Positions 51,896-62,216 of a stretch of DNA of 64,000 bases are shown here, one piece after another. A program made the translations under genes and the position numbers. Each line of letters starts with the position of its first letter. The stretch's first letter is position 1. Source of the stretch: Chondrosia reniformis (taxonomy: Eukaryota > Porifera > Demospongiae > Chondrillida > Chondrillidae); assembly GCA_947172415.1 (NCBI GenBank), contig OX359195.1:6361501-6425500 (forward strand). Reading direction: 5' to 3'. The notes beneath the pieces were generated by a model, which was given only the letters and a program-made list of their open reading frames with translations, was not told where the DNA came from and did no database searches.

Positions 51896-53338
51896 ATGTG
51901 GCGATCGTTCCTAGTCTGCAATCCATCCATCTACCTCAAGCGTCTAGGCTCATCCGTGGCGCGTAGTCCTCTCGCTCAGTTGAGGAAGCGGACGAATTTA
52001 CCCTTGAACAAGTGCAAGGAAGCACTTGTGAACTGCGATAATGATGTAGTTACTGCAGAAAAATGGCTGTTAGAGAAAGCTGAGAAGGAAGGATGGCTTA
52101 AAGCAGAGAAGTTGTCAGGTAGGGACGCGACACAAGGATACGTTGGAGTGATGGTGCAGCGAAATAGAGCAGTTTTGACAGAAGTAAGTTTGCAGCATTT
52201 CTACCGAACATTTACCAGAAATTTGATTATACAAGCGGTGGAGGGCTTTGTATGCAAAAGCCATCCTAATGTTTGGCCCTGAATAATTTTTACATGCAGT
52301 TATATGTGCTAAATGTTATAGACTCCGCAGTCACACATCCAGACTGAATCAGTAGGGCTCTAATTCTAGTAGGGGCTCTAATTCCAGTAGGGGCTCTAAT
52401 TCCAGTAGGGGCTCTAATTCCAGTAGGGGTTCTAATTCCAGTAGGGTTCTAATTCCAGTAGGGGTTCTAATTCCAGTAGGGGTTCTAATTCCAGTAGGGT
52501 TCTAATTCCAGTAGGGCTCTAATTCCAGTAGGGGTTCTAATTCCAGTAGGGTTCTAATTCCAGTAGGGCTCTAATTCCAGCAAATTGGTTTGCCCTAACC
52601 TTCCCCCTCTAAGCTAGAAAGTTCTCTGTTACCAGTGGATTAGGTTTTGTTTCAGACATGTAATGAGACGTTATATCCCGCATACATATATAATTGTACT
52701 GTTTGGTTGCATAGGTTAATTGTGAAACTGATTTTGTTGCCAGAACAGATGTTTTTAAGGATTTAACAAGAGTCATAACTGCTGAGCTACATCAAATGGC
52801 TAATGTCAGTGATTCTACATTCATGAAAGTTTTTCAAGAGGCTCCGGGTGATCTGGGCCCACTGACTGACTATAAAACTGTGTCTGATGCTATCATCAAA
52901 GCAATTGGTCAGTTATCTGAGAATATCAAACTGTCTCATGCATGTGTGCTGGAAGCTAAGGAAGGTTCCATTTCAACTTTCATTTACAACAACCTACTTC
53001 AAACCTCTCATTTTGGAATTGGAACATATGCAGCTGTATTACACTTGAAAGCTGAATCAGAATTGGTCAGTGATAATGATATTCATAGTCTAGGTAAGAA
53101 GCTTGCTCAACATGTGGTTGGACTAAACCCAAAGTCCATTGACACTACAGAAGTGACATCTTCAAGTGAAGTGCTCTTGAAGCAGCCATTTTTACTGGAT
53201 AACTCGCTATTGGTGGGTGAACTGTTGGAGAGGGAGAGAGTTAAGGTGACCAGCTTTGTGTCTTACAGACTTGGAGAAGTGACTGCCGTAGTTGATGAGG
53301 ATGAATGTCAGTTTGTATCTTATAATCACTCAACTTGA
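51896..53338 (+). CDS. TSFM: Mitochondrial translation elongation factor Ts
   Basis: Two exons, 51896-52183 and 52715-53338, phase 0; 303 aa. It acts as nucleotide exchange factor for EF-Tu in mitochondria. The N-terminus (MWRSFLVCNPSIYLKRLGSS) is a plausible mitochondrial presequence. The UBA-like EF-Ts domain follows (LRKRTNLPLNKCKEALVNCD, AEKWL), then the hallmark NCETDFVARTDVF across the exon junction. The C-terminal dimerisation-type region ends CQFVSYNHST. The single intron holds an 18 bp minisatellite. The gene sits between UBL-RBR genes ii and iii, all on the plus strand. A ~240 bp internal piece is duplicated at 57258. Confidence 0.95.
52350..52580. repeat. ~17-18 bp minisatellite in TSFM intron, about 13 copies
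   Basis: Units ctaattccagtaggggct or ctaattccagtagggtt, in alternating variants. Length polymorphism is likely. Confidence 0.95.
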
Positions 53339-53615
53339 CAAACTATATATTACACCTGATTTTCATTAAATATTGAAATAGTTGATGGTTGAAGTTGAAT
53401 TTAATGTCAATATGTCAATCTTGTTTCTGTGATGTTGACTTTGAATAAATAGTATTGGGCAGGTTTATACATGGGCTTACTTAAGTTGTGGTTTGTGGAG
53501 GCGCTGTATGCGTTAGATATATAATTGGAAGCTGGTAATGGTGAATTCCCTAGGAAAATACCACTTGCTGAGTTGGCACAACACTTTCATCAACACTCGT
53601 GACCGCATAATGTGC

Positions 53616-53625
53616 TATATATAAA
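53616..53625 (+). promoter_or_regulatory. TATA box of UBL-RBR gene iii
   Basis: tatatataaa, about 40 bp upstream of the start codon at 53662. Confidence 0.6.
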
Positions 53626-53661
53626 TAAAACGGCTCGAAAGCCTCAGCAAGCGATAGGAAG

Positions 53662-55141
53662 ATGACTACAAAGTGGAACGTCGGTATTAAGTCCCACAAT
53701 GGAAAGATGTACAATGTAGTGGAGACGGCAGTATATTTCAAGGTTCGCAGTGAATAATTCCATTGATTATCTAGTGAATAATACAATGTCATAGCCAGTG
53801 CCTGCATGCACGACCCAGCTAATATAACAAGTCAGTTTACTGTTAGACCAAACTAGACCTATACGATGCGTCCATACAAGTATGAAATATCCAGTTACAG
53901 AATGGATCGATACAGTCCCAGTAGTATAGCCACGTCGTGATACTATTGATAGTGGAGAAGGTAAGCGTAAAGCTTGGACAGATGGTCTCCTTTCGTTGTT
54001 ATGGTGACAGAAAAGGATAGTAAATTGCCCCTTCTTACAAGCACTCATTTATAACGTCTCACTCTGTATGTTTTTTACCCCTATTGAATTGATCGCGATA
54101 GGTCACAAATGTGAAAATCGATAACTTAACCAATGTGTAACCTCTGATAGGAACAAGCTATATTTCCAATCCTTAATTCCTATTTGAATATCTACAGAAA
54201 TTGACAGTCACAGAAATGAGGTATGTTGTGAAGGAAAGGACAGGAATACCACAGGATGAACAACTTCTTGTGTGTTCTGGAAAACAGCTGGAAGATGATA
54301 AAAAGATGATTGATTATGATTTTGGTGATGGGAGTACGATATTTCTGTGTTTAAGGCTCAAAGGAGGTTCTGAAGTTGGGGAAACTCTTGACACTTCTAA
54401 ACCACGCCCCTTTCCTAAGGGTGCTCCAAAGCACAAGGATAATTGTCCCATATGTTTGGATGAAGGCAATTCTTTGAAAATGTCGTGCGGGCATCCAGTG
54501 TGTCCATCATGCTTGATTGACTATGCATGGAATGAAGTAAGCTCCAGACATAGAGATAAGTTGACCTGTCCTACTTGTAAAAGTGAATGGTCTCTCCAAG
54601 ACTTGAAGCACTATGGAGTAGCTGACAAAGAGGAAATCATGCTATTGGGTGACTGCCTCTCAAAAAATTATATCCACAACAACCCTGATATCGCTAACTG
54701 TCCTGGGTGTGATGCTATGGTTGCTAGGATGAAGGATTCTGACAATCGTGTAACATGCAGAGAATGTAGAGCCAAGGGGAAGAAGGATTTTTGCTGGCAT
54801 TGCTTGAAACCATGGAAAGATGATAAATCCACAGAGAAGTGTGGCAATGACAGGTGCTACAGGCAAGAGATGCTTAACATACTTCAGAAAGCACCCTTAA
54901 CTACATTTTTCAATTTTTGCCTCCTGACATTACTGCACCTAGCAAACGTGCTTTCCCAGAATGTGGTTCTCTGATCAAGCTTGATGGAGGATGCAAACAC
55001 ATGATGTGTAAGGACTGTCAAACTGAGTTTTGTTTCCTCTGTCTCCGTAAGAAGGTGGGAGGAAAGTGGGACTGTGGGTTATACGATACAGTATGTGCTG
55101 TGGCTCCTGTCCAGACCAAGATTCCTCACAAGATGTGCTGA
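53662..55141 (+). pseudogene. Ubiquitin-like domain RBR E3 ligase, gene iii (frameshifted)
   Basis: Exon 1 is 53662-53742 (27 codons, MTTKWNVGIKSHNGKMYNVV); exon 2 runs from 54198. UBL, a complete RING1 (CPICLDEGNSL, CGHPVCPSC, CPTC) and BRcat are open to 54974. A missing T in the run near 54913-54917 then shifts frame. The Rcat continues in another frame from LPPDITAPSKRA to the stop at 55141. In addition, the first Rcat zinc ligand is Phe (RAFPECG instead of RACxxCG), although the catalytic GGCKHM motif survives. The Phe change suggests relaxed selection independent of the indel. Truncated at 54974 it would be a UBL-RING1-IBR protein without the catalytic ring; whether it is expressed cannot be told. 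Confidence 0.75.
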
Positions 55142-55525
55142 CTAGCTAGTAAATATAAATCAACATTGCATGCAATTGCTCACTGAAACTTGAGGATTTT
55201 CATTCTCTCAAATAATTTACATCTTGTCTGGCCTGTATAACTTTCATTCAGTGTATCAATTATATTATGTAACATGTTGATATCATGCATATTTAATTTA
55301 AGGTTGGAATTAAATTAATACACAAACTTTGGGGCTATAAGGTTATTGTCATATATAATACACTGCATGTAATAAAAATGAAATGCTGATGGTTAATGAA
55401 TGAAAACAAAACTTCACTTCAAATAGAGATAGCCATCATAAATGTAGAACATTACTGACTAAATTAAAGAAAAAGAGTTGACATGTTATGTATATATGCG
55501 TGTTTATGTTTCAGAAGTATAATGT
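55142..55525. other. Convergent spacer between UBL-RBR gene iii and the collagen/fibrinogen-like gene
   Basis: 384 bp, AT-rich, with an AATAAA-like aataaaaatg near 55371. Nothing else seen. Confidence 0.5.
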
Positions 55526-56650
55526 TTACATAACATATATCTCCAGAATATCTATGTATGTGTCCTCATTGTCAGTTCCTTCATTAGCACAATTGCGCAC
55601 TTCAATATCATCATCTACTTCCTGTGGAAAGGCTCTGCAGAACCAAGGCATACCAGATTGGGCACAACAGTTGTTACCAGCTCCACAACCTTCACCATCC
55701 CAAAGAGGTTCATCATAGAAGTGATATTCATATGGTCCAGTATTACCAGATTCACAATAATAGTGATTACCCACAAAGGATGGTGGAGATGGACCAGGGA
55801 ACTTGGCACAGGGACAGTTATTATAGCCACTATGATCTACATCATCAGATAAACCAACAGCATAAGTCCAGAGATGCTTGCGAGGGGAACCATGTGTGAT
55901 GGAAATACCATCAACATAATATGAATCAATATCTATAGAACCAGCAAATCCATCATGACTGGCATATTGATATCCCTTGACCTGTCCACAGACCTTATTG
56001 TAGCTGATACCATGAGTAGAGAAGGTCTTTGAAGAACAGCCACCTGTTGCTATTGATGCCCTTCCACACAACCTCTTGGGGGAGGTGACCAATCTAAAGG
56101 GGGAGGGGCACTCTGCTCCTGGTTGACTCATGCTGATGTAGGCCACTCTCATCCATCCACCCTTCACTCCACAATGCCATGCCTCCATGTCACAGTAGAC
56201 CTGATAAATACGAACACTTTCCTCATCTCCAGTAGTCAACCAGTACAGTCCATTGGTAGTCTCACTGTTGCACTTGTAAATCTCACCACACGACTTGGTA
56301 GCTTGATCTGAAGTGGATCCAAGACCAGTACAAGGTTGAGCAATAGATCTCATCTTCTCTTCAGTAAAGTTCCTGATTGCAGCTTCAATGATATCACTCA
56401 AGTCTCCTTCAATGTCTTTCTTCAGATCTCTACTATCAGCAAAAGACAGTGAACAAGTCCCAGGAGATCCTGGCAAGCCATCCCTTCCATCACGACCAGG
56501 AGGACCTTGGACAATACGACATCCACCAACAGTGCCTGATGTTTCCATGGTAACATTGTCAGTATCAGGTTGAGGGGCTCTTATAGAAGGCTTGGCTGAA
56601 GCACCAACAAGGAAGACCACCAGAACAATGATACATACAGTGAATTTCAT
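55526..56650 (-). CDS. Secreted short-collagen plus fibrinogen-like protein
   Basis: Single exon, 374 aa. Residues 1-19 are a signal peptide (MKFTVCIIVLVVFLVGASA). Residues 49-64 form five Gly-X-Y triplets (GPPGRDGRDGLPGSPG), far too few for a stable triple helix alone. From ~118 a Cys-rich domain starts like a fibrinogen-related domain (SCGEIYKCNSETTNGLYWL, YQVYCDMEAW, GGWMRVAYISM). It continues with GCSSKTFSTHGISYNKVCG, YYVDGISITHGSPRKHLW and NCCAQSGMPWFCRAFPQEVD. NFTEEK is a potential N-glycosylation site. Expected to be extracellular, perhaps a pattern- or carbohydrate-binding molecule by analogy with ficolin-like proteins; that is inference. A TATA element lies about 50 bp upstream. A near-identical C-terminus is at 63542. 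Confidence 0.85.
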   Translation of the reverse strand: MKFTVCIIVLVVFLVGASAKPSIRAPQPDTDNVTMETSGTVGGCRIVQGPPGRDGRDGLPGSPGTCSLSFADSRDLKKDIEGDLSDIIEAAIRNFTEEKMRSIAQPCTGLGSTSDQATKSCGEIYKCNSETTNGLYWLTTGDEESVRIYQVYCDMEAWHCGVKGGWMRVAYISMSQPGAECPSPFRLVTSPKRLCGRASIATGGCSSKTFSTHGISYNKVCGQVKGYQYASHDGFAGSIDIDSYYVDGISITHGSPRKHLWTYAVGLSDDVDHSGYNNCPCAKFPGPSPPSFVGNHYYCESGNTGPYEYHFYDEPLWDGEGCGAGNNCCAQSGMPWFCRAFPQEVDDDIEVRNCANEGTDNEDTYIDILEIYVM

Positions 56651-56701
56651 TTCTTCTTACACAATTTCTATATAGAGATTTTAGACTGTTTCTGTGCTTG
56701 T

Positions 56702-56711
56702 GTTTTTATAC
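56702..56711 (-). promoter_or_regulatory. TATA box of the collagen/fibrinogen-like gene
   Basis: On the minus strand ggtataaaaa, about 52-61 bp upstream of the ATG at 56650. Confidence 0.6.
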
Positions 56712-56976
56712 CTTATTTTCAGAACTACGTATATTTTGTTATTGTTTACAGTACTATCAATACACAACCTCAGGCCCTACCTACCTGCATGGTGGAATGA
56801 ACTTTATTGTCAGTTGATTTAGTTACTAATAAGTACACTTCTAGTTCTAATAAACAGGTCCCCTAGTTGACATTATATACTAATAAGGTAAGTAGCTACA
56901 TTAGTAGTTATGCATGGGTCCACTGCAATATTCATGATTGCCTCCCAGTCATCCAAGTCTGTGTTTGGGCTGTGTT

Positions 56977-57026
56977 CTGTGTTTGGGCGCACCATTCCTA
57001 CTTCAGCTTAGTGCGCCCCAACACAG
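56977..57026. repeat. Hairpin with 16 bp arms
   Basis: ctgtgtttgggcgcac and gtgcgccccaacacag are inverted copies with one mismatch, around an 18 nt loop. It marks the left end of the dispersed repeat that follows. Confidence 0.85.
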
Positions 57027-57185
57027 AAGTGTATGGTTAAGTTACTTAAATTTCAGTATACATGCAACCTCTGTATGATTAGCCTTATCATATAATCACT
57101 GTCTTGTTTCGATACTTTTTGCAGATGTATTAGTGAACACTGTCATTCCTACTTCTAACATCATTTTTGTAAATGTTTTTTATTT
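57001..57185 (+). repeat. Dispersed non-coding repeat
   Basis: Shares blocks with 57715-57880 and 38219-38400 (tggttaag, ttagccttat, tcactgtcttg, cctacttctaac-tcattt). Its right end (acactgtcattcctacttct, then aacatcatttttgtaaatg) also matches the reverse complement of 1145-1200 and 3720-3775. Probably a non-autonomous transposon family. Confidence 0.6.
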
Positions 57186-57257
57186 ACTTTATATGATAGT
57201 GAGATTATAAAACACTTTAATATCATTCATAAATAGGATGTGTTTGTGGCATTTGGA

Positions 57258-57496
57258 GATCTGGGCCCCCTGACTGACTATAAAACTGTGTCTGATGCTA
57301 TCATCAAAGCAATTGGTCAGTTATCTGAGAATATCAAACTGTCTCATGCATGTGTGCTGGAAGCTAAGGAAGGTTCCATTTCAACTTTCATTTACAACAA
57401 TCTACTTCAAACCTCTCATACTGGAATTGGAACATATGCAGCTGTATTACACTTGAAAGCTGAATCAGAATTAGTCAGTGATAATGATATTCATTG
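57258..57496 (+). pseudogene. TSFM exon 2 fragment
   Basis: Nearly identical to 52851-53086: gatctgggccc-ctgactgact through gataatgatattcat. It encodes about 80 internal EF-Ts residues, then stops. Both ends break inside exon 2, so it is a partial DNA duplication rather than an intact retrocopy. It sits directly after the dispersed repeat at 57001. Confidence 0.95.
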
Positions 57497-57714
57497 CAGA
57501 GGATAAACTGGAGAGAACATTGTTGTGGCAAATGTGGTTCAGTAGTGGCTATATAGAAAATCAATTATCCTGGGGTTTGATTTCCCTATAGTGTTACTGT
57601 TATATCTTTTGTATTTCTATCTTGCAATATGTACGGAGTTGGTCTAATCTTTATTCACAAATAACGCAACAATTCTATGCTCAGGTACATTGTCCCACCT
57701 TCAGCTGTGATATA

Positions 57715-57880
57715 TCTATATATGCCTAAACAAAGAAGTGGCAAAGTCAGTATAATACCACTTCCATATGGTTAAGCCTTATTACATGAGCACTTTTTTG
57801 GCATGTTTTGTTACTTTTTCCAGTTATGCACTGTTGCAAATGCTGTCATCCCTACTTCTAACTTCATTTCTGAAATACTT
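57715..57880 (+). repeat. Dispersed non-coding repeat, second copy
   Basis: Contains ggttaagccttattacatga, catccctacttctaacttca and flanking motifs of the family at 57001. It ends about 90 bp before the stop of UBL-RBR gene iv. Confidence 0.55.
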
Positions 57881-57973
57881 TAATTTAATATGTTATATGG
57901 TAAACAAATCTAAATTTGCAGCTAACATTTAGAAGTCAAAATATTAAACTTCGGAATCCCTAATTTTATTGTA

Positions 57974-59552
57974 TTAGGTATTGTTCCTTCTAGGTATTTT
58001 CAGCTGAACTGGAGCTGGTGAACATTCCGAGTTGAATAGTCCACACTGCCAACTTCCTTCTGTTCGTTTTCTAAGGCAGATGAAACAGAATTCTGTCTTG
58101 CACTCAATGCATTTCATATGCTTGCATTGTCCACCATGTTCAATAATAATTCCACAGGTAACACAGGCACGTTTTGATGGAGCTTTAATATTTGGTGGAA
58201 GATAGTCAAAATGAATAAGGGGAGCAGCTTTTAACATCTCAACTAAACTGGCATCATTGCAGGCTGCATTTCCACACTCCTTGGTACTGCTTTCATTTTT
58301 CCATTTACGGAGGCAATGCCAACAAAAATTAGAAGATGCTCCCTTCTTTGCACACACAAAGCAATGGACATTGTTGTTAGAAGTATCACTTCGCTCACAG
58401 TAGCTCTGACATCCAGGACATTCTTTTATGTCATTGCTGCTTATAATGAAATTCTTTGATAGCCCCTGTTGTAGCAACTTCATCTCTTCATCTGAAGCAC
58501 TTCCATATTGCTGTACGATGCCAAGAGGCCATTCTTCAGAACAAATGCAACAGCAAATTGCTGTCTTGTGGTTACTACTGACTTCAGACCAAGCATAATT
58601 CATAAGGCAAGCAGGACAAAAAGGATGTGAGCATGGCATCTGCATAGATTCTCCCTTCTCAAAGTTAATAGTGCATTCCTCATCATGGCTGGGGGCGTTT
58701 TGTGGTCTATATCGCTTGACGTTTTCATGGAAAGGGCGAGATTCTGTTAATCCACCTCCTGGTAGGCGGAGCACAAGAAATATGGTAGAGTTGTTACCAA
58801 AGCCTGAATAATTCACCAATTGCTTTCCATCTTCAAATTGCTTGCCCCCAAATATTAATCGCTGCTTATCGCATGGGATTCCAAGACGTTCTTCAGCTAA
58901 CTTCTTAAAGGCTTCAACCTTCATATCCTACATATTATGGTAAAGAGAATATTTAAATTTTAATTATTATGCATAGACTAAATGCCATCTTTACAAGTGT
59001 AAGGGTTTATAGAAGTATAATTTGCGGGCACCTAGATAAAATTGCCTTTCGTTATTAAAGGTTTGTAGTTTTCCGGGAATCTCTACATACATATTACAGA
59101 TTAGTCTCGCGTAGTATTTCGCCTCCATATTTTCTTGATGACGTCACACGGTCGACGACAGATGTCAAAATAATGCAGGAAAGTTTAAAAGAACTACCGC
59201 GGCCGAGAGATCCTTTCTAGTGATTACGAAAATAAGAGGTCTGCCAAATTAGACTCGCCCAAAAAAAGACTGTTAAAAATGACAATGGCCCAAACCATGA
59301 CAGTCATTATTTTAAAAGCTAGAGTGACAAATATTAGATCTAGTTTGCAGCTCGTCAAATATGTCAATAGGCTGCATGCTTACAAGCTAACTAATGCATC
59401 TTATATACTTGACGTTAGCTCCTATTAATACATACTATATACCTTTATGCACGAGCTTGACATTAGCTACATACCTGAAATACGCTTGCTGGCTTTACAA
59501 AATTAACAGTTTTGTCATTGGCAGTTTTAACAAAAACATTCCAATCTCCCAT
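57974..59552 (-). CDS. Ubiquitin-like domain RBR E3 ligase, gene iv
   Basis: Exons 59475-59552 and 57974-58927, phase 0; 343 aa. It is the only family member on the minus strand. Exon 1 is MGDWNVFVKTANDKTVNFVK; the UBL ends LRLPGGG. RING1 keeps the C(S)H-xx-C-xx-C core (CSHPFCPAC) but its first pair is CTINF, lacking the second Cys. BRcat (CPGCQSYCERS, FCWHC, CGNAAC) and Rcat (RACVTCGIIIEHGGQCKHM) are complete, with catalytic C294. The linker between UBL and RING1 is longer than in its paralogues (about 13 extra residues, rich in Arg, Pro and Asn). Likely an active RBR with altered E2 recruitment; inference. Confidence 0.87.
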
Positions 59553-59605
59553 AGTAATTGCAGTTAAGTGAAGTAAATCAGACGAAAAATAAGTCCAAAC
59601 CAGCA

Positions 59606-59616
59606 ATTATATATAC
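59606..59616 (-). promoter_or_regulatory. TATA box of UBL-RBR gene iv
   Basis: tatatataatt on the minus strand, about 54-64 bp upstream of the ATG at 59552. Confidence 0.55.
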
Positions 59617-60021
59617 GAATGAAATATCCTTATTTGTATGTGACAAATATAGGTATTTTCTCATAGAAAAAGTCCCTATGTTTCCAAATTAAAAACTGCA
59701 TGGGAACTGGTTTATATATATCTTTGCATTATTGATGCCATTCAATGATGTATATATAGCCACAGTCTAGGTTGATTATCTCCTGGAAAAAGAGAACAAG
59801 GATGTTAAGAAGAGGCTGCATGTAAGGAGATCATTCGCATGCATTATTATGTAGTCTATCATACAGAATCCGTTAGGGCATGTAGTTTAATATTATACGT
59901 GGGGGAGGGGGTGGATTTACATATGCTTTACTAACAAATGATGCAAAGGTACTTCCCATTGGAAAGTACCTCAACTATATATAGTAAATCAATAATCACA
60001 TCATGATCATGATCACCCTGG

Positions 60022-60028
60022 TATAAAT
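60022..60028 (+). promoter_or_regulatory. TATA box of UBL-RBR gene v
   Basis: tataaat, about 50 bp before the ATG at 60079. A short upstream ATG frame (60036, eight codons) precedes the main start. Confidence 0.6.
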
Positions 60029-60078
60029 TGAGTCCATGCATTTCGCCTGCCAATTGCAAGGCTAACCAAACAGCAATC

Positions 60079-62216
60079 ATGAGCATTTGGAATATATTTG
60101 TGAAGAGTCATGATGGTAAAACTATTACCATTGCTGAAGCAGAAAAAAAGTTTTCTGTAAGTGTATGCATATATATATCTACGTTACATATGTCGCTATA
60201 CCATCTGCAAGTATCAAAAGTCAAGTCATGAAGCCAGTTAGGAATGATTTCTTCTTGAATCGTTCCCAAGCTTTGAGCAGAAGGTATAATACTGTGAAGA
60301 TAGTCGGACATTCAGTTTACCTAACATAAGCAGTAACAATTTGCGTAGAGAATGAGAAGTAGTTCCGTTCTACGATAACTCTTTCTTTGAGATTTACATT
60401 TTACAATTTTACACTTGTGCTAGACTATTTTCTGCGCCCCTATTTGCAGTTCATGTTTACCGTTACGTTGTCCAGACATATCTGCAAAGTCGCTGACTAA
60501 TTCTAGATAAATTGTACTAAATATACTGCAAAAATGGATTCTACTGATTCTATTTTAAAATGGACCTCGGGAGGCCTTCACAAATAACAGAAAGCACTCA
60601 TGAGTCTTTTTGTAACATTACTTCAGTCAGCACTGTATATATGTCAGCACAAATAGAATCTGATATGGATCCGGAGTACATTATATTGTGCAGAATGTAT
60701 AATTATCCGATTACCCCTAGGTCTCTAATACAAGCTTGTCTCCAATAGAAGCCCACCTTTATGAGTTATCAAAAAATAGAAGCCCAGTCCCCAATATAAG
60801 CCCATGGCCACTGACACACTACTAAATTACTTATGGTATTCATACTTATCAAACATGCTGCTCTCTATAGTTTATGTTGAAATTGTCCCAATAAAGTTGA
60901 TTTATCAATATGAATTGAAGGATTGAAAAAAAGCCTAGTCTCCTATGCAAACCCATGCAGTCTCCAATAAAAGTCCAGGTTCAGAGGGGTTTGAAAAATA
61001 CAAGCCCCGGGCTTATAATACAGTATGTACGTACATATCCTATGAAAAATTAATCTAAAACACTGTTTTACCATCTGTTAAATAATATGGTTGACATGCA
61101 TATGAGCGAGGTTAGACACTATTTCCTAGGCTTATTAATTTGAAAAGCCTATCTTTGTATATTATGAACTCAAGGGATACAATTTTCATATCTGATCGAA
61201 TCTATACAAGTTAAATTTCTTATTTTCACTGAATGTATATGGAATATGTACGTAATATGTTATAAAAATCAAATAATATACTGTACTTGCCTTAATTCCA
61301 GATAATGACTGTGCTTGAATTCAAAAGTCATGTCAAGGAAAGGCTCAGAATACCACCAGATGAGCAACGTCTCATATTTGCTGGAAAGCAACTGGAAGAT
61401 GAAAAAGAATTGTCCTACTATAAGGGCCTTAAAAATAGAGCCACACTATTTCTTGTTTTGAGGCTACCAGGAGGAGCAGATAGACCAAACGAGGCCCTGC
61501 CAAAGTCTTTAGAGGACTGCATGATTCATTTTGATAAAGACGAATCCCTAGAGATGCCTTGTGGGCATTCAATTTGCTCACCCTGTCTTATGAATTATGT
61601 ATGGTCTGAGCTAGGTGGCAACAAGTCTGAATTCCTTTGCCCTTTACGTCAGAGTGAATGGACCATAGACGTTATAGAGAGGTATGGAAATGCATCTAGT
61701 GAAGAGATGGAGCTGATACAAGAAAGCTTGTCCGAGAATGCTATCAGAAATGATTCTTCAGTTTCTGAATGCCCTGGCTGTCACAACTACATTGAACGTA
61801 TTGATGAAGACAAAAACAGAGTAAGGTGTCGCATATGTGCCAAAGCAGGTAGAACACCAGAGTTCTGCTGGCATTGTTTTGAAAAGTGGAACAATCCTAA
61901 AAGTGACACAGAATGTGGAAATGCTGATTGCAATGTTGGTACCTTTCTTACAATACTCCGTGAAGCTCCTAAAAAGACAATGATGGGAATATCAAATCTA
62001 CAAGTTCCATCCAAACGCGCTTGTCCAGGATGTGGGATTGTCATTGAACACACAAAAGCTTGTAAGCACATGAGTTGTTCAAGCTGCAAGGTATCATTTT
62101 GCTTCATTTGTCTTCGCAAAAAGAGTGATGGCAGCTCAATGTGTGGTGATTACAACACTAAATGTTCACTAGCACCAGTGCAGAAAATCATTCCAAAAGC
62201 AAACAAGAAAAAGTGA
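60079..62216 (+). CDS. Ubiquitin-like domain RBR E3 ligase, gene v
   Basis: Exons 60079-60156 and 61302-62216, phase 0; 330 aa. The UBL is the most ubiquitin-like of the set ([11 protein letters not shown] in exon 1; [20 protein letters not shown] and VLRLPGG in exon 2). RING1 is strongly degenerate: the first pair is CMIHF and a later pair CPLRQ, so at least two zinc ligands are missing, while CGHSICSPC remains. BRcat (~183-236) and Rcat (~267-296: [19 protein letters not shown]) are intact, with catalytic C280. The tail is Lys-rich (KANKKK). The 1.1 kb intron carries a decayed repeat around 60690-61020 (gcccagtccccaatataagc, caagccccgggcttataata). Confidence 0.88.

Noticed and set aside
60690-61020. 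Transposon with gcccgggc-type ends in UBL-RBR gene v intron
   Set aside because: Repeated aagccca/aagcccggg motifs are visible, but no inverted termini or target duplication could be defined.
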